A stretch of 39,330 bases of DNA from an uncultured bacterium. GTDB taxonomy: Bacteria > Bacillota > Clostridia > Lachnospirales > Lachnospiraceae. A model generated the notes under the pieces. That model was not told the origin of the DNA and did not search any database. It saw only the letters and a program-made list of their open reading frames with translations. The DNA is taken from assembly GCA_948467735.1 (NCBI GenBank), contig CAOKFN010000045.1:1-39330 (forward strand), written 5' to 3'. Positions 32,092 through 39,330 of this stretch are shown here, one piece after another. The translations under genes and the position numbers were made by a program. How positions within the stretch are numbered: the first letter of the stretch is position 1; each line of letters starts with the position of its first letter.

Positions 32092-33418
32092 TTCAACCTT
32101 AGTTTCCTACACAAGAATTTCACCGTTCAAAAACAGCCCCCGCAGCCATGCCGTCGATACCATAACGATTCACTGCTATGTGGGGCAGGCGTCCGTGGAG
32201 GATGCGGGAGAGTGGTTCAGCCGCCCGGGCGCGCAGTGTTCCTGCAATTACATGATCGGCGCGGATGGGCGAATCGCCCTGATTGTGGACGAAGGGGACA
32301 GGTCATGGTGCTCGTCCAGCAGGGAGAACGACAATCGGGCGGTGACGATCGAATGCGCCTGTGACAAAAAGCACCCTTATGCGGTCAATGAAAAGGTATG
32401 GGCGTCCTTGATTCTGCTCTGCGCCGATATCTGCAGGCGCAACGGAATCCGGGCGCTGATATGGAAGGGGGACAGGTCCCTGATCGGGAAGGCGGAGCAG
32501 CAGAACATGACCGTCCACCGCTGGTTTAAGGCAAAGGAGTGTCCGGGGGAGTACCTGTATTCCCGGCATGGGCAGATTGCGGCGGAAGTGAACAGGCTGT
32601 TGAACGGCGGCGGAGCGGCAGGATATACCGAAATTGCCGGAGAAGCGGCGGCATCGGCGGATCAGATGCGGGCATATATCCGGAAGGCCAATCCCTCCGT
32701 GCCGCAGTCCGTTCTTGACATGATCCCGCTATACATTTCAGAGGGGAAAGCGGAGGGGATCCGGGGCGACATAGCCTTTGCCCAGTCATGTCTGGAAACG
32801 GGAAACTTCACGTTCAAAGATTCGGCGGTGACATTGGATCAGAACAACTTCTGCGGCATGGGCGTGACGTCCAACGGCATGAAGGGGAACTCCTTCGGCA
32901 CCCCCCGGCTTGGAATCCGGGCGCAGATCCAGCACCTGAAAGCCTATGCTTCCGCGGATGCGCTGAATCAGCCCTGCATAGACCCCCGCTTTCCATATGT
33001 GAAAAGGGGCTGTGCCGAATTTGTGGAGTGGCTGGGCATCCAAGAAAATCCGCAGGGGAAAGGCTGGGCGGCGGGCGCAGAGTATGGGGGGAAGATTCTT
33101 AGGATTCTTTCAGGTATTTTGAACGCCCATGCGGGCGGAGAGAATTCTTCTGCGGCAGAGCCGGAAGGCGCGGCAGGGCTTCCCTATCTGGTGCGGGTGA
33201 AAATCTCCGATCTGTATATCCGCAGGGGCCCGGGAACAAACTACCAGAAGGACGGCTTCACAGGAAAGGGAGTTTTTACCATTGTGGAAGAAGCCGACGG
33301 GCAGATAAACGGCGCCGGGAAGATGGGAAGGTGGGGGCTTTTGAAGTCCGGGCAGCGGAGCCGAAACCGCTGGATATGCCTTTCTCTGGGTGATTCCGTG
33401 ACCGAAAAGGTGCGATAA
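32084..33418 (+). CDS. Three-domain endolysin: amidase, glucosaminidase-like, SH3
   Basis: Residues about 20-165 are an N-acetylmuramoyl-L-alanine amidase (Amidase_2) with zinc ligand candidates His30 (ITIHCYVG), a His near 145 (VHRWF) and a Cys near 153 (ECPGEY). About 190-345 is a glucosaminidase-type muramidase (GIRGDIAFAQSCLETGNF; NFCGMGV; GIRAQIQHLKAYA). About 375-440 is an SH3 wall-binding domain (VKISDLYIRRGPGTNYQ; GRWGLLKSG). The C-terminal end reads GQRSRNRWICLSLGD where such SH3 domains usually end sooner, so the last 25 residues may have been altered. GGAAAGGGGAA precedes the ATG. It cuts peptidoglycan for lysis. Confidence 0.93.
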   Translation: MSNSTLVSYTRISPFKNSPRSHAVDTITIHCYVGQASVEDAGEWFSRPGAQCSCNYMIGADGRIALIVDEGDRSWCSSSRENDNRAVTIECACDKKHPYAVNEKVWASLILLCADICRRNGIRALIWKGDRSLIGKAEQQNMTVHRWFKAKECPGEYLYSRHGQIAAEVNRLLNGGGAAGYTEIAGEAAASADQMRAYIRKANPSVPQSVLDMIPLYISEGKAEGIRGDIAFAQSCLETGNFTFKDSAVTLDQNNFCGMGVTSNGMKGNSFGTPRLGIRAQIQHLKAYASADALNQPCIDPRFPYVKRGCAEFVEWLGIQENPQGKGWAAGAEYGGKILRILSGILNAHAGGENSSAAEPEGAAGLPYLVRVKISDLYIRRGPGTNYQKDGFTGKGVFTIVEEADGQINGAGKMGRWGLLKSGQRSRNRWICLSLGDSVTEKVR

Positions 33419-33428
33419 CGGCCGCTGT

Positions 33429-33465
33429 CCCCCGTTGGCCCTGGGGCGCTGACGGGGGAATTTTT
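33429..33465 (+). terminator. Terminator at the end of the tail locus
   Basis: CCCCCGT and ACGGGGG flank a 16-nt loop and are followed by AATTTTT, 10 bp after the lysin stop. It marks the right end of the tail transcription unit. Confidence 0.8.
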
Positions 33466-33493
33466 GTCTCTGAAAGCGGGCCCTTATGGAATG

Positions 33494-35521
33494 TTATTGA
33501 ATGCGGAATCGGCCGATCAAATGATTGAGCGTTTTGGACTGGTTGGACAACTGGTTTGAGATTGCCGCGCTTTTCTTGGCAGCGTCGGAGTTTGACTGTA
33601 TCACTTTGGATACCTCCTTCACTCTTTTTTCCACGGAGGCAATCATTTCTGACTGCTGAACGCTGGCAAGCGCTATTTCGTCCATTAATGTCTTGAGCGA
33701 CTGGATGCAGCTGCCGATCACCTGCATGGCGGAAATGGCGAGGCTGGTGGATTCCGTACCTGTCTTTACATCCTGAATGGAGCGGCCGATGAGCGTGCCC
33801 GTGTCGTTTGCGGCGGCTGCGGATTTTGACGCGAGGCTTCTGACTTCATCCGACACAACGGAGAAGCCTTCCGCCGCACTGCCCACATGGGCGGCCTGAA
33901 CGGCGGCGTTTAACGCGAGAATATTTGTCTGGAACGCGATATCCTCAATGGTTTTGATGATGCTTTTGATCTGCATGGAGGACTCGTCGATATTTTTTGT
34001 GGCGGTCTTGAGCTGTTCCATTTTAGTATCGGCTTCGGAGGCATAGCCCGCGGCCTTGTCAACTAAATCGCTGGCGTCTGCGCAGCGGACCGCGCTGTTT
34101 TGAATCTGCGCCGTAATGTCCGTAATATTGGATACAAGTCCGTCGATCGAATCTTTCTGCTGCACGGCGCCCAGAGATAAGGCCTGCGCTCCTGCCGATA
34201 CTTGATTTGCGCCGCTTTCTACCTGACTTGCAACCTGTGTGATCTCACGCATGACATCGATCAGATGCGTGCGGATGCTTTTTAGGCTTTCCGCAAGAAC
34301 TTGGAAATCACCGATATAATATGCTTCGTTTGCCGTTACGTCCACGGCGATATTTCCGTCGGCCATTTCTCCCAAAATTCTTCCGATATCCTCGATGGTT
34401 TTCCGTAGACAGCCGCAGACATGATGTATGGTCTGGGCAATCATGCCGATTTCATCTTTTCTGTGATAAAATGCTTCCAATTCCTTATCCGCGGACAGCT
34501 CCAATTTTCCAAGGCGTCCGATGGCCCGCTCCATTGTCATCAGCTCCCGGCCCTCCCGATGCAGGATCAGCAGGGTGGCAAGGATAATGACCGCGCCTAC
34601 GACTGCGCACAGAGTCCCCACCGTATCGCGGACGATTTCTACCTTTGCATAGACCGCCGCGGCGTCGTCATGCACCATAAAAACCCAGTTCCGATCTTTC
34701 AGGTATTTATAGACAAGCAGCTGGCTGATGCCGTTTTTGTCCTCATAAGTGTAGGTTCCCGCCTGTGTGCTGCCATCGGCCTTAATTTTTTGCAGGATTT
34801 CCAGATAGCCGCTGTCGGTGGTCTGCGTGTTGAGGAGGGCTTCATCCGGATGATACAGGTAAGTCCCCGTTTCCACATTTAAAAAAACATATTCACTGTG
34901 GGGCAGTCCTTTGATATTCAAATCCAGCAGTACATCCATCAGACGGCCGGCATAAACGCCGGCACCCACATAGCCGATGCATTTTTGGTCTTCAAAAATC
35001 GGATAGTACATGGAAAGAATCATGCTTCCGGTTCCCGGGGATTTCATGATTCCCAAGTTGGTCAGCTGGGGCCGCGACAAAATGGTATTTTGAAACTGAA
35101 CCAGCGATTCGCCGGTTCTGGTCGTCATTCCGATGGCGCTTTCGGAGGTATGGGTCAAAATATATGTAGAGGGCGCGGCGATATATAAACCCTCGAACGT
35201 ACCCTTAACCGCAGCAAACGCTTCCGTATATTCCTGTCCCTTTTGCAGGAGAGAGGGATCATCCGGATGGTGAAGGAGCTCTCGGACGTCGCTGCTCAGG
35301 GCGAACGCGGTCATATATTCCTCCGCGGAAGCCACATAATCGTTGATTATGGAAGCTCTGGATTCCACGGCATCGATCATCTGATTTGTAATTTCGGTTT
35401 CCACCATGGCGGCAGCGCGCCCGGACACGACACACCAGAGCAGCAGCATTCCTATAAATGTGATAATGGTTGTGATAATGCCGATGCGTGCGGCAAGTTT
35501 TCGATTGGCTAGAAACTTCAT
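33494..35521 (-). CDS. Methyl-accepting chemotaxis protein with periplasmic-type Cache sensor
   Basis: This 675-residue chemoreceptor has TM1 at about 9-33 (IGIITTIITFIGMLLLWCVVSG), an extracellular sensor of Cache type at about 35-270 (VSGRAAAMVETEI; YYPIFEDQKCIGYVGAGVY), TM2 at about 295-317, a HAMP-like linker, and the signalling hairpin with its tip at about 525-560 (IAFQTNILALNAAVQAAHVG; VVSDEVRSLASKSA). The usual tip reads IEAAR; here Gln and His replace Glu and Arg. The start is the ATG with AGGAGAAGG 5 bp upstream; the frame extends 24 codons further without a ribosome site. It signals through CheW/CheA. It lies opposite the tail operon and is probably chromosomal. Confidence 0.93.
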   Translation of the reverse strand: MKFLANRKLAARIGIITTIITFIGMLLLWCVVSGRAAAMVETEITNQMIDAVESRASIINDYVASAEEYMTAFALSSDVRELLHHPDDPSLLQKGQEYTEAFAAVKGTFEGLYIAAPSTYILTHTSESAIGMTTRTGESLVQFQNTILSRPQLTNLGIMKSPGTGSMILSMYYPIFEDQKCIGYVGAGVYAGRLMDVLLDLNIKGLPHSEYVFLNVETGTYLYHPDEALLNTQTTDSGYLEILQKIKADGSTQAGTYTYEDKNGISQLLVYKYLKDRNWVFMVHDDAAAVYAKVEIVRDTVGTLCAVVGAVIILATLLILHREGRELMTMERAIGRLGKLELSADKELEAFYHRKDEIGMIAQTIHHVCGCLRKTIEDIGRILGEMADGNIAVDVTANEAYYIGDFQVLAESLKSIRTHLIDVMREITQVASQVESGANQVSAGAQALSLGAVQQKDSIDGLVSNITDITAQIQNSAVRCADASDLVDKAAGYASEADTKMEQLKTATKNIDESSMQIKSIIKTIEDIAFQTNILALNAAVQAAHVGSAAEGFSVVSDEVRSLASKSAAAANDTGTLIGRSIQDVKTGTESTSLAISAMQVIGSCIQSLKTLMDEIALASVQQSEMIASVEKRVKEVSKVIQSNSDAAKKSAAISNQLSNQSKTLNHLIGRFRIQ

Positions 35522-35583
35522 AAGACCTTCTCCTGCAAATAATATTCGTTTTGGCTGGATGCCTTGTTGTTTTTTGCAGAAAT

Positions 35584-35612
35584 ATTTTAGCACAGCTTTC
35601 TTTATTTTTCAA
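35584..35612 (-). promoter_or_regulatory. Promoter of the chemoreceptor gene
   Basis: On the reverse strand TTGAAA (35612-35607), a 17-bp spacer and TAAAAT (35589-35584) preceded by TGC, about 60 bp before the start codon. It resembles a sigma-A promoter, not the usual motility sigma-28 type. Confidence 0.6.
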
Positions 35613-35728
35613 GGTACGTGGAAGTTATCCGGCGTTTTTCCGGCATTTTCTGCCGGTATTTCTGTCTCCTTATTGATCCGTGGTTCTTTGCCCGGCTGGA
35701 AATACATCTTTTGGGGGGCTTTTTGCAA

Positions 35729-35764
35729 TAAAAAAGCCCACAAGGGGCAAAACCGCTTGTGGGC
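35729..35764 (-). terminator. Terminator of the tRNA-Ser gene
   Basis: On the reverse strand GCCCACAAG and CTTGTGGGC pair across an 11-nt loop and are followed by six T, 10 bp after the tRNA 3' end. Confidence 0.85.
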
Positions 35765-35773
35765 GTAGATTTC

Positions 35774-35864
35774 TGGCGGAGAGTGTGGGATTCGAACCCA
35801 CGTGCCCAATAAAGGACAACTGCATTTCGAGTGCAGCTCGTTATGACCGCTTCGATAACTCTCC
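35774..35864 (-). tRNA. tRNA-Ser (anticodon CGA)
   Basis: On the reverse strand the acceptor arms GGAGAG and CTCTCC pair, followed by discriminator G and an encoded CCA. The anticodon loop is CTCGAAA, giving anticodon CGA, which reads UCG. A long variable arm (GTCCTTTATTGGGC region) and the T loop GGTTCGAATCC are present, as expected for a class II serine tRNA of 91 nt. It reads away from pfk and toward the chemoreceptor. tRNA genes are common integration sites, but no attachment-site duplication is visible in the window. Confidence 0.96.
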
Positions 35865-36011
35865 TTGTCATATCTTTCTGTCAGACTCATTGAAGATTTC
35901 CCGTGCTCCGGAATATTTTGTCCCAAACCATCTCCATGGATATCCGACAGATTACATTTTATAATATTCTTTCATTTTTTGCAATAGCTGAAATAGTTTT
36001 TTCTGTAATTG

Positions 36012-36040
36012 TTGCAAAATTTCCGGGAAAAGGGTAATAT
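36012..36040 (+). promoter_or_regulatory. Promoter of the phosphofructokinase gene
   Basis: TTGCAA (36012-36017), a 17-bp spacer and TAATAT (36035-36040), about 70 bp before the start codon. Confidence 0.5.
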
Positions 36041-36113
36041 TCTATATAGGAAATGATAAGGCAGGCATTCTGTCTAAAGGTGCATGATAACATGGAAACG
36101 GAGGAAAGAATAC

Positions 36114-37187
36114 ATGAAGAGAATTGGTATGTTGACAAGCGGCGGTGATTGTCAGGCGTTGAACGCCGCCATGAGAGGAGTCGTAAAGACTCTGCTGAAC
36201 AGCTCGGAGCAGGTGGAAATCTATGGTTTTCTGGACGGCTATAAGGGGCTGATTTACGGGAAGTTCCAGATGCTGACGGGAAAGGATTTCTCCGGCATTT
36301 TGACCAAGGGCGGCACGATTCTGGGAACGTCCCGGACGCCCTTTAAGACCATTCAGGACCCGGACGAGAACGGACTGAACAAGGTGGACGCCATGAAGCA
36401 GAATTATTATAAGCTGCAGCTGGATTGTCTGGTGATTTTAGGCGGCAACGGCACCCATAAGACGGCGAACCTGCTTAGGCAGGAGGGCCTGAACATCATT
36501 ACTCTTCCCAAGACCATTGACAATGACTTGTGGGGCACGGACATGACCTTTGGTTTTCAGAGCGCGGTTGACATTGCCACGGACGCCATCGATTATATCC
36601 ACACCACCGCAGCCTCCCACGGCAGGGTGTTTATCGTGGAGGTGATGGGACACAAGGTGGGGTGGCTGACCCTGAACGCGGGCATGGCGGGCGGCGCGGA
36701 CATTATTTTGATTCCGGAGATTCCCTATGATATCGACAAGGTAGTAGATAAAATTGAGGAGCGGGATAAGAGAGGCAGCAGATTTACCATTATCGCGGTG
36801 GCGGAGGGCGCCATTTCCAAGGAGGACGCAAAGCTTTCCAAGAAGGAATTGAAGAAAAAATTGGAGAAAAACCCCCATCCTTCCGTGTCCTATGAGGTGG
36901 CGGCGGCAATTCAGAAGAAAACCGGCAGGGAGGTCCGTGTCACGGTTCCCGGCCATATGCAGAGAGGGGGAAGTCCCTGTCCTTACGACCGTGTCTTTGC
37001 AAGCCGTCTGGGGGCGGAGGCAGGCAAGCTGATTTTGGACGGACAGTTTGGGTTTATGGTGGGATATAAGAATCGGGAAGTGGTTCGGGTTCCACTGGAG
37101 GATGTGGCGGGCAAGCTGAAAGCCATATCTCCGGACGCGACCATTGTGCAGGAGGCGAAGCTTCTGGGGATTTCTTTTGGAAACTAG
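36114..37187 (+). CDS. pfkA: 6-phosphofructokinase (mixed-substrate PFK group)
   Basis: This 357-residue enzyme phosphorylates fructose 6-phosphate to the 1,6-bisphosphate in glycolysis. TSGGDCQALNAAMRG (8-22) forms the nucleotide loop, GGNG (110-113) corresponds to the GGDG of E. coli PfkA, PKTIDND (132-138) holds the catalytic Asp, and PGHMQRGG lies near the C-terminal substrate site. Gly at 113 points to ATP use, whereas Lys133 in PKTIDND is typical of PPi-linked and mixed-group enzymes. Asn112 replaces the Asp that helps bind Mg. The phosphoryl donor cannot be settled by reading. The ATG at 36114 follows GGAGG; the frame is open 30 bp further upstream. Confidence 0.92.
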   Translation: MKRIGMLTSGGDCQALNAAMRGVVKTLLNSSEQVEIYGFLDGYKGLIYGKFQMLTGKDFSGILTKGGTILGTSRTPFKTIQDPDENGLNKVDAMKQNYYKLQLDCLVILGGNGTHKTANLLRQEGLNIITLPKTIDNDLWGTDMTFGFQSAVDIATDAIDYIHTTAASHGRVFIVEVMGHKVGWLTLNAGMAGGADIILIPEIPYDIDKVVDKIEERDKRGSRFTIIAVAEGAISKEDAKLSKKELKKKLEKNPHPSVSYEVAAAIQKKTGREVRVTVPGHMQRGGSPCPYDRVFASRLGAEAGKLILDGQFGFMVGYKNREVVRVPLEDVAGKLKAISPDATIVQEAKLLGISFGN

Positions 37188-37225
37188 GCGGAATTCCGGC
37201 TTGTGCCTGTCTGTGAATACGGCAG

Positions 37226-37455
37226 GGGAAATGTGTGCAGGAGCAGGAAATTGAAATGCCTGTACGGATTGACGGCGTGGGAAATGTTTGCAGGAACAGG
37301 AAATTGAAATGCCTGTGCGGATTGACGGCATGGGAAATGTTTGCAGGAACAGGAAATTGAAATGCCTGTACGGATTGACGGCGTGGGAAATGTGTACAGG
37401 AGCAGGAAATTGAAATGCCTGTGCGGATTGACGGCATGGGAGATTTGTGCAGGAG
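37226..37455 (+). repeat. 53-bp tandem repeat array between pfk and dnaX
   Basis: Four full copies start at 37226, 37279, 37332 and 37385, and a partial fifth at 37438. Each contains GGGAAATGT, GCAGGA, AGGAAATTGAAATGCCTGT and CGGATTGACGGC. Copies differ at a few positions only. The period is not a multiple of three and the units abut without spacers, so it is neither coding nor CRISPR. The rest of the 37188-37570 gap shows nothing clear. Confidence 0.88.
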
Positions 37456-37570
37456 TATGGTATTCATATTATGTGTGCGGTTTTATGACAGAATGATATT
37501 TGTAGAAAAGATGAGTGTTCATGAATATATCCGCATATGGTACAAGTCATAGAAAGGCATGGAGAGGATT

Positions 37571-39154
37571 ATGTCGTATACAGCATTGTATCGAAAGTTT
37601 CGTCCGGTTACATTCGCGGATGTAAAGGGGCAGGATCATATTGTAATCACATTGAAAAATCAGCTGCGGGCGGGCAGAATCGGTCATGCGTATCTATTTA
37701 CGGGAACCAGGGGCACGGGCAAGACGAGTGTGGCAAAAATTCTGGCGAGGGCGGTGAACTGTGAAAATCCCACGGAGGACGGCCCCTGCGGGGAATGCCG
37801 TATCTGCCGTGCCATTGCGGCCAACGCCAGTATGAATGTGATTGAAATTGACGCCGCTTCCAATAACGGCGTTGACAATATACGCGAGATTGTGGAGGAA
37901 GTCTCCTATTCTCCGGCGGAGGGAAAATATAAGGTTTATATCATAGACGAGGTGCATATGCTTTCCATAGGAGCCTTCAACGCTCTTTTGAAGACTCTTG
38001 AGGAGCCGCCTTCTTATGTGATTTTTATACTGGCAACCACGGAGGTACATAAGCTGCCGGTAACGATTTTGTCCAGATGCCAGAGATATGATTTCAAACG
38101 TATTTCCATCGAAACTCTCGCGGACAGGATGCGGGAGCTGACGGCGGCGGAAAGTGTTCAGGTGGAGGAGAAGGCTCTGCGCTATATCGCCAAGACCGCA
38201 GACGGTTCCATGCGCGACGCCCTGAGCCTGCTGGATCAGTGCATTGCGTTTCATCTGGGGCATGAGCTGACGTATGAAAAGGTGCTGGATGTGCTGGGAG
38301 CGGTGGATACGGAGGTGTTCAGCCGTCTGCTGCGCGATATCCTTGACAGGGATGTGCTGGGGTGCGTTCAGCTTTTGGAAGATATCGTGATTCAGGGCAG
38401 GGAGCTTGGGCAGTTTGTGACGGATTTTACATGGTATCTTAGAAATCTGATGCTGGTGCAGGCTTCCGATCATTTGGAGGACGTCGTTGATATGTCCGCC
38501 GACAATTTAAAGCGTCTGAAAGAAGAAGCCGCCATGGCGGATATGGAGAAGATTATTCGATTTATTAGAATTTTCTCGGAGCTGTCGGGGCAGATACGCT
38601 ATGCGGTGCAGAAGCGGATTTTAGTGGAAGTGGCGTTGATAAAGCTTTGCAAGCCTCAGATGGAAACGGTTCAGGACGCGCTCATTGACCGCATCCGTCA
38701 GGTGGAAGAAAAGGTGGAAAACGGCGTGGTCGTGGAAGGCGGGGGAAATAAGCTTTCGCATCCCGGGGGGACTGCCGCCGGTGCGGCTGCGAAGCCGAAA
38801 CCGGAGCTGCCCAAAGCGGTTCCGGAGGATATAAAGCAGATTGTGACGAAATGGCCTGCAATCACGGGAAGCGTCGATAATCCCATGAAGGCGCATTTAA
38901 GATCCGCGAGACTTAGTCTGGACGGGGACAACAGGCTTATGGTGGTGCTGGAGGACGGCCCGGCTTCGGATTATTTCACCAAACATACGGAAAATCAGAC
39001 GATATTAGAGGAACTGCTGTCGGATTTTTCCGGGAAGAAGATAGAAGTCAATATTCAAATCGTCAAGGGCGAGCAGGAATTTCAGAACAGCTATGTGGAC
39101 TTATCGAAGGTGGTCCAGATGGATATTGAGGAAGAGGATGAGGAACCGGAATAA
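37571..39154 (+). CDS. dnaX: DNA polymerase III subunits gamma/tau
   Basis: This 527-residue clamp-loader ATPase has MSYTALYRKFRPVTFADVKGQ at the N-terminus, Walker A GTRGTGKTS, a four-Cys zinc module (CENPTEDGPCGECRICRA), Walker B VYIIDEVHML, sensor 1 ATTEVHKLP and the SRC arginine-finger motif (TILSRCQRY). Domain III helices follow to about 360. A linker around 385-415 leads to a tau C-terminal domain that binds the polymerase. It loads the beta clamp at the replication fork. The start at MSYT is chosen because GGAG lies 6 bp upstream; an in-frame ATG at 37559 has no site. Structured repeats follow the stop. Confidence 0.97.
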   Translation: MSYTALYRKFRPVTFADVKGQDHIVITLKNQLRAGRIGHAYLFTGTRGTGKTSVAKILARAVNCENPTEDGPCGECRICRAIAANASMNVIEIDAASNNGVDNIREIVEEVSYSPAEGKYKVYIIDEVHMLSIGAFNALLKTLEEPPSYVIFILATTEVHKLPVTILSRCQRYDFKRISIETLADRMRELTAAESVQVEEKALRYIAKTADGSMRDALSLLDQCIAFHLGHELTYEKVLDVLGAVDTEVFSRLLRDILDRDVLGCVQLLEDIVIQGRELGQFVTDFTWYLRNLMLVQASDHLEDVVDMSADNLKRLKEEAAMADMEKIIRFIRIFSELSGQIRYAVQKRILVEVALIKLCKPQMETVQDALIDRIRQVEEKVENGVVVEGGGNKLSHPGGTAAGAAAKPKPELPKAVPEDIKQIVTKWPAITGSVDNPMKAHLRSARLSLDGDNRLMVVLEDGPASDYFTKHTENQTILEELLSDFSGKKIEVNIQIVKGEQEFQNSYVDLSKVVQMDIEEEDEEPE

Positions 39155-39188
39155 AAAATAGTCTCGCAGCAGACGGAACTTAAAAACA

Positions 39189-39330
39189 GTCTCGCAGTGG
39201 AAGCGCCCGGAAGGAAATTTTGGCTGCGAACTTTGCAGACGAAATATTCTTCCTCGTAGGGGCGCTGCAGCGCAGAGACGGAACTTAAAAACAGTCTCGC
39301 AGTGGAAGCGCCCGGAAGGAAATTTTGGCT
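39189..39330 (+). repeat. Structured dispersed repeats, tandem copies R3 and R4
   Basis: R3 (about 39189-39280) has the same arms as R1 (GTCTC/GAGAC, AGCGCCC/GGGCGCT, GGAAG/CTTCC, CTGC/GCAG). A second copy begins 105 bp later at 39294 and is cut by the window end. A collapsed piece, AGTCTCGCAGCAGACGG at 39163-39179, precedes them, as if an earlier copy lost its middle. They follow dnaX directly, outside the tail locus, so the repeat is a genome-wide element. Confidence 0.7.

Noticed and set aside
3313..33418. Extracellular contractile injection system (eCIS) or type VI secretion system
   Set aside because: No AAA+ ATPase, no PAAR or VgrG-type spike, and no Tss genes are visible. Gene order is that of PBSX-like phage tails, with holin and lysin.
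35609..35926. 105-codon reverse-strand frame running through the tRNA
   Set aside because: It is a spurious frame created by the tRNA-Ser gene and its terminator.
37226..37455. CRISPR array
   Set aside because: The units are contiguous 53-bp repeats with no unique spacers and no cas genes nearby.
37054..37467. 137-codon repetitive reverse-strand protein over the 53-bp array
   Set aside because: The 53-bp period is not a multiple of three, so the apparent repeats fall in shifting frames. No ribosome site is seen, and the frame is partly antisense to pfk.

Overview
The window looks like a chromosomal segment of a Clostridia bacterium, most likely Lachnospiraceae. The evidence is strong Shine-Dalgarno sites, PBSX/XkdK-U-type tail genes, clostridial-style housekeeping genes (dnaX, a PFK with a PKTIDND motif) and medium GC. 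About 33 kb is a contractile phage-tail-like locus. The last 6 kb are ordinary chromosomal genes: a chemoreceptor, tRNA-Ser(CGA), 6-phosphofructokinase and dnaX. No capsid, portal, terminase, integrase or AAA+ ATPase gene is visible. The visible content therefore fits an R-type tailocin or defective PBSX-like element better than a full prophage or an eCIS, although what lies left of base 1 is unknown.

Layout. 1-264: right end of an IS200/IS605-like element, a cluster of small hairpins ending in TTGAC. 265-3254: two degenerate tandem repeats of a unit made of a leader ORF, a tape-measure 5' fragment, a promoter, a small lipoprotein gene, a direct-repeat promoter and a 5' hairpin. 3313-14536: cassette 1, with a long tape measure (1323 aa), LysM tail protein, XkdQ-like hub, XkdR, XkdS, baseplate J, XkdU, collar protein and a collagen-like/S74 fibre. 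It has no sheath, tube, holin or lysin. 14533-15958: a reverse-strand membrane protein and another copy of the regulatory repeat, with its lipoprotein gene deleted. 15959-33465: cassette 2, with tail terminator, sheath, tube, tail chaperone with a programmed -1 frameshift, a shorter tape measure (913 aa), LysM protein, two independently transcribed membrane-protein genes, XkdQ-U, a second fibre, holin and a three-domain lysin, then a strong terminator.

How it works together. Cassette 2 alone could build a contractile tail and release it by lysis. Cassette 1 adds a second tape measure, baseplate and fibre that would have to borrow the single sheath, tube and lysis set. This suggests a particle with alternative lengths and tips. 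Each block is preceded by the same direct-repeat promoter whose transcript would begin with a terminator-like hairpin, and several terminators sit inside the late region, so antitermination or an alternative activator is plausible.

The most striking find is a compact locus on both strands between the tube and chaperone genes. A 28-codon Fst-like membrane peptide with a sequestered ribosome site lies opposite a short convergent RNA. The two transcripts share a bidirectional terminator and a 26/27-bp direct repeat. This is the full architecture of a par-type (RNA I/RNA II) type I toxin-antitoxin system.
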